From an uncultured Dehalococcoidia bacterium (lineage in GTDB: Bacteria > Chloroflexota > Dehalococcoidia > Lucifugimonadales > Lucifugimonadaceae), in assembly GCA_958295935.1 (NCBI GenBank), contig OY282385.1:1426001-1490000 (forward strand): DNA of 64,000 bases, in the 5' to 3' direction. This document shows positions 58,746 through 64,000 of this stretch, in pieces. The position numbers and the translations under genes are program-made. The number at the start of each line of letters is the position of its first letter. Within the stretch, counting starts at the first letter, position 1. The notes under the pieces were generated by a model. It saw nothing but the letters and a program-made list of their open reading frames with translations, searched no databases and was not told where the DNA came from.

Positions 58746-60173
58746 CTACTTCTCCGGCTTCGTGATCGAACCCAGGAACTCCCCGTTGGTCTGTGTCTTC
58801 ACCATCCGCTCCAGGATCCGCTCCGCCGCGTCCGTAGGATTAGATGAGTCCTGAGAAATGATCGCAACCATACGACGCAATAGCCAAACCTGACGAAGCG
58901 TAGCCTCGTCCAGAAGAAGCTCCTCGTGACGAGTCCCGCTCAACTCGATGTTGAAAGCAGGAAAGATCCGACGGTCTGCCATACGGCGGTCAAGATGCAA
59001 CTCCATGTTGCCGGTGCCCTTGAACTCCTCGTAGATCAGATCGTCCAAACGACTCCCCGTGTCCACCAGACAGGTCGCAACGATCGTAAGGCTGCCGCCC
59101 TCCTCGCAGTTCCGAGCGCCCCCGAAGAAATGCTTCGGGGGATATAACGCGATCGGATCCATGCCCCCGGACAACGTCTTGCCGCTGCTCGGGGAAGATA
59201 GATTGTACGCACGAGCAAGACGAGTCAGGCTGTCCAGCAAGAGCACCGCATGCTCCCCGCTCTCCACCAGGCGCTTCGCACGCTCCAACGCAACCTCCGC
59301 CGTCGCAGCATGATCCTCCACCGGCTCGTCGAAGGTCGAACTGTAAACCTCCCCGTGAACCGAACGGCGCATGTCCGTCACCTCTTCAGGACGCTCCCCT
59401 ATAAGCGCAACCAACAGATGCGCGTCCGGGTGATTCGCAGTGATCCCCGCAGCAATCTGCTTCAACAACACCGTCTTGCCAGCCTTCGGAGGAGCCACGA
59501 TCAGCGCACGCTGACCGCGGCCTATCGGAGCTATCAGGTCGATCAGACGCGTCGACAACTGGCGGGGCGTCGTCTCGAGGGTCAAACGGTCGTTAGGGTA
59601 GATAGAGGTGAGGCGGTCGAAGCGGGGACGGTTGCGGGCAGATACCGGGTCGTAGCCGTTCACGACATCCACGCGCAGAAGATTGTAGTAGCGCTCCTTC
59701 TCCTTCGGAGGCCGAACCGGGCCGGCCACCATGTCACCCTGACGGAGGCCAAAGCGGCGAACGTGTGACTGGGAAACGTATATGTCCTCGTGACCGTTCG
59801 GCTGACCAGGAGGACGAAGGAAGCCGCAGCCCTCGTTCAAAAGGTCGAGCACGCCGGCCCCCAGCAACTGCCCGCTCTTCTCCGCATATACCGACAGCAT
59901 CGACAAGACCAGGTCGGAACGGCGGTGAGGCACTCCGTTCTTCAGTCCGGCCTCGACCGCAACCGAACGCAACTCGCTCGTGGGCATCGCCCCCAAACGA
60001 CCAAGCTCCGACTGCAAGGAAGCCTCGGCCAACTCCGCATCGGTTGGAATCTGACCCTGACCGTTGAGACGGCCGTCCACGGGGGACGAAGTACGACGCC
60101 GATGCCCGGGACGGCGGCGGCTGGCAGGACGCGTGGGTGCTCGGCTAGCGGTACTCAGTTGAACTTCCTCCAA
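58746..60173 (-). CDS. rho: Transcription termination factor Rho
   Basis: Hexameric RNA helicase that ends transcription. About 475 residues. An Arg/Pro-rich N-terminal extension (RRRPGHRRRTSS) precedes the Rho N-domain (MPTSELRSVAVEAGLKNG) and the cold-shock RNA-binding domain (GCGFLRPPGQPNGHEDIYVS). P-loop VAPPKAGKTVLLKQIA (about 226-241), Q-loop region ERPEEVTDMRRSVHGEVYSS, and R-loop FKGTGNMELHLDRR. The first codon is uncertain. TTG 60173 sits inside the only Shine-Dalgarno (GGAGGA, 60171-60166). CTG 60158 is correctly spaced from it, and the next GTG is 31 codons in. Confidence 0.95.
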   Translation of the reverse strand: MEEVQLSTASRAPTRPASRRRPGHRRRTSSPVDGRLNGQGQIPTDAELAEASLQSELGRLGAMPTSELRSVAVEAGLKNGVPHRRSDLVLSMLSVYAEKSGQLLGAGVLDLLNEGCGFLRPPGQPNGHEDIYVSQSHVRRFGLRQGDMVAGPVRPPKEKERYYNLLRVDVVNGYDPVSARNRPRFDRLTSIYPNDRLTLETTPRQLSTRLIDLIAPIGRGQRALIVAPPKAGKTVLLKQIAAGITANHPDAHLLVALIGERPEEVTDMRRSVHGEVYSSTFDEPVEDHAATAEVALERAKRLVESGEHAVLLLDSLTRLARAYNLSSPSSGKTLSGGMDPIALYPPKHFFGGARNCEEGGSLTIVATCLVDTGSRLDDLIYEEFKGTGNMELHLDRRMADRRIFPAFNIELSGTRHEELLLDEATLRQVWLLRRMVAIISQDSSNPTDAAERILERMVKTQTNGEFLGSITKPEK

Positions 60174-60613
60174 AATGCCCGAACGCGCGGGGCGTATGTG
60201 TCATTCCTGTATTAGATCCTTACTTCAGCAGTTCCCCGAAAGCCCTGCGCAATAGCAAGCCCGCCGCAATCACCGCTCGCGCGGGACACCGAGAGCAGGG
60301 TCAATTGAAATGGATGCGCAAAGTCGGCTGATCGAGTCTTTCGTTTGCCGTACCTGGGGCGCAGGACATGCGTATCGGATGGCCCGGAGATACGATGACC
60401 TCCGGGAACAGAGTAGAGGATATAGGGATGCCGGCGGACAGGACAAAGCTCATTGTCTCGCGGCTTTGGAACCATCCGCATCGCCGCAGAATCACTGCAG
60501 CTAGAGCCATTGTACCAGAATGCGCCGCATAGGCGCTACATAGGCGCTACATAGGTGACGCCTAGCCGCCGAACATTGCAACTATTCACGATCCCGAACA
60601 CGGCCCACCACGG
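60174..60613. other. Divergent intergenic region rho / glmU
   Basis: About 440 bp with no supportable gene; a 64-codon plus frame at 60310 has no ribosome site and no family resemblance. A short tandem repeat (ATAGGCGCTAC twice, with a third partial) lies at about 60529-60560. The central part could form structure, but I recognise no known RNA family. Confidence 0.45.
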
Positions 60614-60643
60614 TTGACACTCAGGAAAAACTGTACGTATCGT
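60614..60643 (+). promoter_or_regulatory. Promoter of glmU
   Basis: TTGACA at 60614-60619, 18-bp spacer, TATCGT at 60638-60643; about 60 bp before the glmU ATG. Confidence 0.65.
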
Positions 60644-60704
60644 TTACCGTTCCAGCGAAGACTTTCAACCGCTCCCGCCGAGCCCGGAGAGAGACCCACA
60701 CCAT

Positions 60705-62078
60705 ATGACACACCCTTGGGCGGGCGTAATACTCGCCGCCGGCAGAGGTACCAGGATGCGCTCACGCATCCCAAAGGCCCTCCACCCGGTGTGCGGGCAA
60801 CCCATGATCGGATACGCCGCTGACGCCATGAGAAGCGCCGGAGTTCAAAGGGTCGTAGTAGTCGCTCCCAGCACGCAAGAAGACGACCCAAGGTTCGCAG
60901 ACGCCGCACAAACGACGCAGATCGCAGTACAGCCCGAACCCCTAGGCACCGCAAACGCCCTCCTCGCAGCACGCCGGAACTGCGAACGCGCAGAAGATCT
61001 GCTCGTCGGAGCCGCCGATACGCCCCTCGTCAAACCCGACAGCCTCCAACGAATGATGGAAGAACATAATAGAACGCGCGCGCGCGTAACTATACTTACC
61101 GCACGCGTGGAATCCCGCGAAGGAAGGGGCAGGGTGCAAAGAGACGACGACGGATCCCCCAACGCCGTCGTCGAAGAGGCCGAGGCAGATGAAGCAGAAC
61201 GCGCCACCCGCGAGGTCAACGCCGGATGGTACTGCTTCGATGCAGCATGGCTATGGAACTCACTCGAACGCGTCGAGGTGTCCGGCTCCGGTGAGAAATA
61301 CCTGACCGATCTGATCGAAATGGCCGCACGAGAGAAAGCCGCCGCCGCCGTGGAGACCGGCGAACCATCCGAGGCCGTGGGAGTCAACGACCGTATCCAG
61401 CTCGCCGAGGCCGAAAGACTCATGCGCGAACGCATCAGAAGGAAATGGATGCTCGCAGGCGTCACCTTCCAGGACCCGGCAACCACCTACGTCGACGCCG
61501 GCGTCACCATGGAACCGGACACCGTGATCCTCGCCGGATCCCACCTGCTGGGCAATACGCGCGTCGGCAGGAACTGCCGCATAGGGCCCTACGCAGTGAT
61601 TGAGGATTGCCAGATCGGGCAAGGCGCTAGCGTCGTCAACTCCCATTGCGAAGAAGCGCGCATCGGACCCAACGCATCCGTCGGCCCCTTCAGCAGGCTG
61701 CGCCCGGGCGCAGACGTCGGCCCCAACGTCTACGTCGGCAACTACGCCGAAATCAAGAACAGCGTGATCCGAAGAAACGCCCGCATAGGACACTTCAGCG
61801 CCGTACTCGATGCATACGTCGGAAGAAACGTAAACGTCGGTGCAGGCGCCGTCACCTGCAATTACGATGGTATAGAGAAACACCAAACCATAATCGGAGA
61901 CGGGGCTTTCATAGGATCGGGCTGCATGTTGGTAGCCCCGGTCGAAATAGGACGCAGCGCACGAACCGGCGCAGGATCGGTCGTGACCGGAAACGTCCCG
62001 GCCGGTGAAACCGTGCTCGGCGTTCCCGCCAGGCCCATGAAACGGAAGCCCCCAAGAGGAGATCATCAGCAACCATGA
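60705..62078 (+). CDS. glmU: Bifunctional GlmU: glucosamine-1-phosphate acetyltransferase and UDP-GlcNAc pyrophosphorylase
   Basis: Makes UDP-N-acetylglucosamine for peptidoglycan and envelope glycans. 457 residues. The N-terminal uridylyltransferase has ILAAGRGTRMRSRIPKALHP (sugar-nucleotide signature) and EPLGTANALLAARR, GAADTPLV, NAGWYCF. The left-handed beta-helix acetyltransferase has hexapeptide repeats from about residue 255 (VTMEPDTVILAGSHLLGNTR) and the catalytic-site segment NYAEIKNSVIRRNARIGHFS, with GAGAVTCNYDGIEKHQTIIG. Its stop overlaps the next small ORF by 4 bp. Confidence 0.97.
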   Translation: MTHPWAGVILAAGRGTRMRSRIPKALHPVCGQPMIGYAADAMRSAGVQRVVVVAPSTQEDDPRFADAAQTTQIAVQPEPLGTANALLAARRNCERAEDLLVGAADTPLVKPDSLQRMMEEHNRTRARVTILTARVESREGRGRVQRDDDGSPNAVVEEAEADEAERATREVNAGWYCFDAAWLWNSLERVEVSGSGEKYLTDLIEMAAREKAAAAVETGEPSEAVGVNDRIQLAEAERLMRERIRRKWMLAGVTFQDPATTYVDAGVTMEPDTVILAGSHLLGNTRVGRNCRIGPYAVIEDCQIGQGASVVNSHCEEARIGPNASVGPFSRLRPGADVGPNVYVGNYAEIKNSVIRRNARIGHFSAVLDAYVGRNVNVGAGAVTCNYDGIEKHQTIIGDGAFIGSGCMLVAPVEIGRSARTGAGSVVTGNVPAGETVLGVPARPMKRKPPRGDHQQP

Positions 62079-62161
62079 CGAATCTGGAAGAGCCCGGCTG
62101 TAGTACCTGCGCCGGGGTAGACCCGGTAGATACGAACGCCGCGCCGGAGACCGCAACATGA
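62075..62161 (+). CDS. Small 28-codon ORF coupled to both neighbours
   Basis: ATG 62075 overlaps the glmU stop (ATGA) and its TGA (62159-62161) overlaps the CNNM gene start (ATGA). The product is MTNLEEPGCSTCAGVDPVDT followed by NAAPETAT, with a CxxC. It fills the whole gap between two well-defined genes with no spare base. It may be a real microprotein, or only a translational bridge. No family is recognised. Confidence 0.45.
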   Translation: MTNLEEPGCSTCAGVDPVDTNAAPETAT

Positions 62162-63399
62162 CGGTCGAAGCGTGGCTGCCATGGGCGATAGTCGGCGCAT
62201 GCGCCTTCCTCAAACTCATCCTGGCCCTAGTAAACAACACCTACGGCACGGCAGGACAGGGCAGGCCGGGAATCGCTCGCGGCCCAGATAACTCCGAAGA
62301 AACTGAAACCCAACCACAGCTCGACCGGGAAGCGCAGGCCCTCGTGAACCTGCTGCGCTGGACGACTTTGCTCGCAGCGGCAGCAGCCCTCGCGGTAGCC
62401 CTCGAAGGATCAGACCTCACCGTAAGGGGAATCGCAATCGCCGCCGCAGGATCCCTCGCAGCAGCAGCAGCAATAAGCTCCCTCGCCGCGGCGCTGGGCA
62501 GCCGCCTCCGAAGATACCTGTGGGCACCGCTCTCCCCCGTTGCAACCGCGCTTAGAGTCGCTACGGCGCTGCCCGGAGTATCCGCAGCAGCAGCCGTCGT
62601 CACCGGAAGAAAGCCCGGAAACGAGGACATCGACGAAGAAATGAGCGCCGCCCTGCGAGAAAGCTTCGACCTCCTCGAGGCAGCCCGCATACCGGAAGGC
62701 GAGGAAGAACTACGCAGAATAAGGGGCGTGCTGCGAATGGATACCGTGAAAGTGCGGGAAATCATGCGCCCAAGAGTGGACGTGCTCGCCGCTGAGGCCA
62801 ACTCCAAACCCGAAGACGTCACCGAAATGATGGCCGTCGGAGGCTATAGCAAGATACCCGTATACCAGGACTCCATCGACAACGTGACCGGTGTCATACA
62901 CGCACGTGACCTCCTACGCTCAAGAGAAAAGGAAGACGGCAACTCAAGACTGGTGCAGAGACTCGCAAGACCCGCCATGTTCGTGCCGGAATCGCAGAAC
63001 CTCGAAAGCCTGCTGCAAGAATTCCAGGACAAACGCACCAGCATCGCCATAGTCGTCGACGAGTACGGAGGCGTTTCCGGACTCGTCACCGTGACCGACC
63101 TCATAGAAGAAATAGTCGGAGAACTCGAAGACGAATTCGACGTGGACGAGCCGGAACTACAGCGCATCAGCGAGTCCGAGTGCCTCGTGGACGCACGCGC
63201 CTCCGTAGATCTGCTCAACGAAAAGCTCGGCGCCCGTATCGAACCCCAGGGGTTCGATACCGTCGGCGGCCTCATCTACCGGGAGTTGGGAAAAATGCCC
63301 ACCAGCGGAGACACCATACGCGTCGACGGCCTCGAAATCACCGTACAGTCCACCATAGGAAGAAGAATCCACAGAGTCCGAGTCCGCAAACTACCCTAA
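62158..63399 (+). CDS. CNNM/CorC-type membrane protein with CBS pair
   Basis: 413 residues. The N-terminal region has three hydrophobic segments (about 5-25, 64-82, 90-115), a reduced form of the CNNM membrane domain. Then comes the linker and CBS pair: LRMDTVKVREIMRPRVDVLA, GYSKIPVYQDSIDNVTGVIH, RTSIAIVVDEYGGVSGLVTV and TDLIEEIVGELEDEFD. The C-terminal CorC/HlyC domain has EKLGARIEPQGFDTVGGLIY and GDTIRVDGLEITVQ. Homologues annotated as hemolysin are now linked to magnesium or cobalt efflux. Its DUF21 segment is short and lacks clear metal-site motifs, so transport is unsure. Confidence 0.88.
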   Translation: MTVEAWLPWAIVGACAFLKLILALVNNTYGTAGQGRPGIARGPDNSEETETQPQLDREAQALVNLLRWTTLLAAAAALAVALEGSDLTVRGIAIAAAGSLAAAAAISSLAAALGSRLRRYLWAPLSPVATALRVATALPGVSAAAAVVTGRKPGNEDIDEEMSAALRESFDLLEAARIPEGEEELRRIRGVLRMDTVKVREIMRPRVDVLAAEANSKPEDVTEMMAVGGYSKIPVYQDSIDNVTGVIHARDLLRSREKEDGNSRLVQRLARPAMFVPESQNLESLLQEFQDKRTSIAIVVDEYGGVSGLVTVTDLIEEIVGELEDEFDVDEPELQRISESECLVDARASVDLLNEKLGARIEPQGFDTVGGLIYRELGKMPTSGDTIRVDGLEITVQSTIGRRIHRVRVRKLP

Positions 63400-63788
63400 C
63401 CCCCGCCTACGCACGCACGCCCCGGCGCGTCGCCCCAGCACCCCCTGAGAATGCGTCCCCCACGTACCCCCTCGCACGCGCGCACGCGTACTCCTTAGAT
63501 AAATCCGAACCCGGAACCCGGAACCGGATGCCTCCAGGCGCCGCGTCCGTAGGGGCCGTTCGCGATCCGCCCTCCCCATTCCTGAACCACCCTAACCCCC
63601 GCGCCGCCGCGTACGTAACGTCATCGTCTATACACGTAGGGGCCGTTCCAGCGCGAGATCAGGCACGTTTACTTGCGGGAATCATCGTCTATACACGTAG
63701 GGGCCGTTCGCGAACGGCCCTCCCCATTCGTCAACGGCCCTGCTGACGGGGATGCCCCGCGCCCTCACGAACCCCATCCCCTCTTCAT
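63400..63788. repeat. Intergenic palindrome and direct-repeat cluster
   Basis: No gene. The 28-mer TCATCGTCTATACACGTAGG then GGCCGTTC occurs twice, at 63621-63648 and 63682-63709. A third partial copy (GTAGGGGCCGTTCGCGA) is at 63549-63565. At 63701-63720 GGGCCGTTCG/CGAACGGCCC is a perfect 20-bp palindrome. These belong to the GTAGGGGC...GCCCCT repetitive palindromes and resemble REP elements. Confidence 0.8.
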
Positions 63789-63828
63789 CATCCCCATCAC
63801 CAAAATCACACAAATCACGGTTCAGACA
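63789..63828. repeat. Dispersed 40-bp repeat, copy 2
   Basis: Same element as 54821-54860 (35 of 40 identical, CATCCCCATCACCAAAATCA then CACAAATCACGGTTCAGACA), again directly beyond a minus-strand terminator. Confidence 0.85.
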
Positions 63829-63847
63829 ATCTCCACCCGCGCAAGAG

Positions 63848-63874
63848 AAGGCCCCCGGCTAAGCCGGAGGCCTT
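63848..63874 (-). terminator. Intrinsic terminator of the right-end minus-strand gene
   Basis: AAGGCCCCCGGCT (63848-63860) pairs with AAGCCGGAGGCCTT (63861-63874) with one mismatch. On the minus strand it is followed by TCTCTT, a poor T-run. It lies 36 bp past the stop codon at 63910. Confidence 0.65.
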
Positions 63875-63909
63875 CTATATCCGATCAGTTGCGCCGCTGG
63901 AGCCGGCGG

Positions 63910-64000
63910 CTAGTCGGGCTTCTTGTCCACCATCACGAAGGCGGCGAACAACTCAGAACCCCGGTCACCCTTTGCTTCCAACTGGAGCGGCCCGTGGTTG
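63910..64000 (-). CDS. C-terminal end of an unidentified protein, cut by window edge
   Basis: Open frame entering from the right edge and ending at TAG 63912-63910. The last residues read NHGPLQLEAKGDRGSELFAA then FVMVDKKPD. It is too short to identify. The downstream arrangement (terminator, then the 40-bp repeat) copies that of the large surface-protein gene, so another exported protein is possible. Confidence 0.5.
   Translation of the reverse strand, partial: NHGPLQLEAKGDRGSELFAAFVMVDKKPD

Noticed and set aside
60310-60504. 64-codon plus-strand ORF between rho and glmU
   Set aside because: No ribosome site, no similarity that I recognise, and it lies in a region with repeats and the glmU promoter.
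61260-62240. A 326-codon minus-strand frame opposite glmU
   Set aside because: Antisense of the GlmU hexapeptide repeats; the periodic Gly/Val/Asp pattern comes from that repeat.

Overview
The window is a high-GC, gene-dense bacterial chromosome segment dominated by housekeeping genes. The gene content and style suggest Chloroflexota, probably a Dehalococcoidia or SAR202-like lineage. The pointers are an S12 with an inserted loop, a GuaB3-type IMP dehydrogenase-like protein, Thr-Pro-rich stalk surface proteins, many TTG and GTG starts, and dispersed GTAGGGGC...GCCCC palindromes. This placement is inference and was not tested by phylogeny. No rRNA, tRNA, CRISPR array, transposase or prophage gene was seen.

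Layout. 1-5665 (minus): gltB, nearly complete, preceded by an isolated N-terminal glutamine-synthetase domain and a decayed OmpR-type response regulator, apparently a degraded nitrogen-assimilation locus. 5961-6557: a NYN-domain protein. 6639-28024 (plus): a canonical str-S10-spc-alpha ribosomal supercluster (rpsL to rpoA/rplQ) with fusA, secY, adk, map and infA, ending in truA-rplM-rpsI. It starts from a near-consensus promoter. 28094-32818 (minus): prmC, prfA, hisS, guaB3. 33175-36916 (plus): a P1/DmpA-type peptidase, then a DUF2520 Rossmann protein, panB and panC with tight or overlapping junctions. 37073-41071: a solitary type IIG restriction-modification protein. 41283-43410: a NIPSNAP protein, a thiolase-fold protein without the nucleophilic cysteine, and its OB-fold/zinc-ribbon partner. 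43575-47509: argF, der, plsY, gpsA. 47528-51477 (minus): hrcA-dnaJ-prmA-rsmE, without the grpE-dnaK pair usually found between the first two.

51583-53374 is the most unusual stretch. A metallo-beta-lactamase-fold gene that has lost its metal ligands is tandemly duplicated (about 0.7 kb units, proteins identical where shared, all six coding differences synonymous). The copies are embedded in an array of about ten CTCTGGCACCTAGAAAAAA repeats, which also carries a 66-bp copy of part of the neighbouring stalk-protein gene. On the minus strand the repeat reads as a terminator T-tract plus the C-terminal codons of that stalk gene. This looks like a locus that repeatedly duplicates and captures nearby fragments.

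53312-58255 (minus): two cell-surface proteins, a TP-rich stalk protein and a large Ig-like, S-layer-like protein with a strong candidate promoter and a long leader. 58746-60173 (minus): rho with an ambiguous start. 60705-63399 (plus): glmU, a 28-codon ORF coupled on both sides, and a CNNM/CorC-type CBS membrane protein. The right end holds palindromic and direct repeats, a terminator and the last codons of another minus-strand gene.
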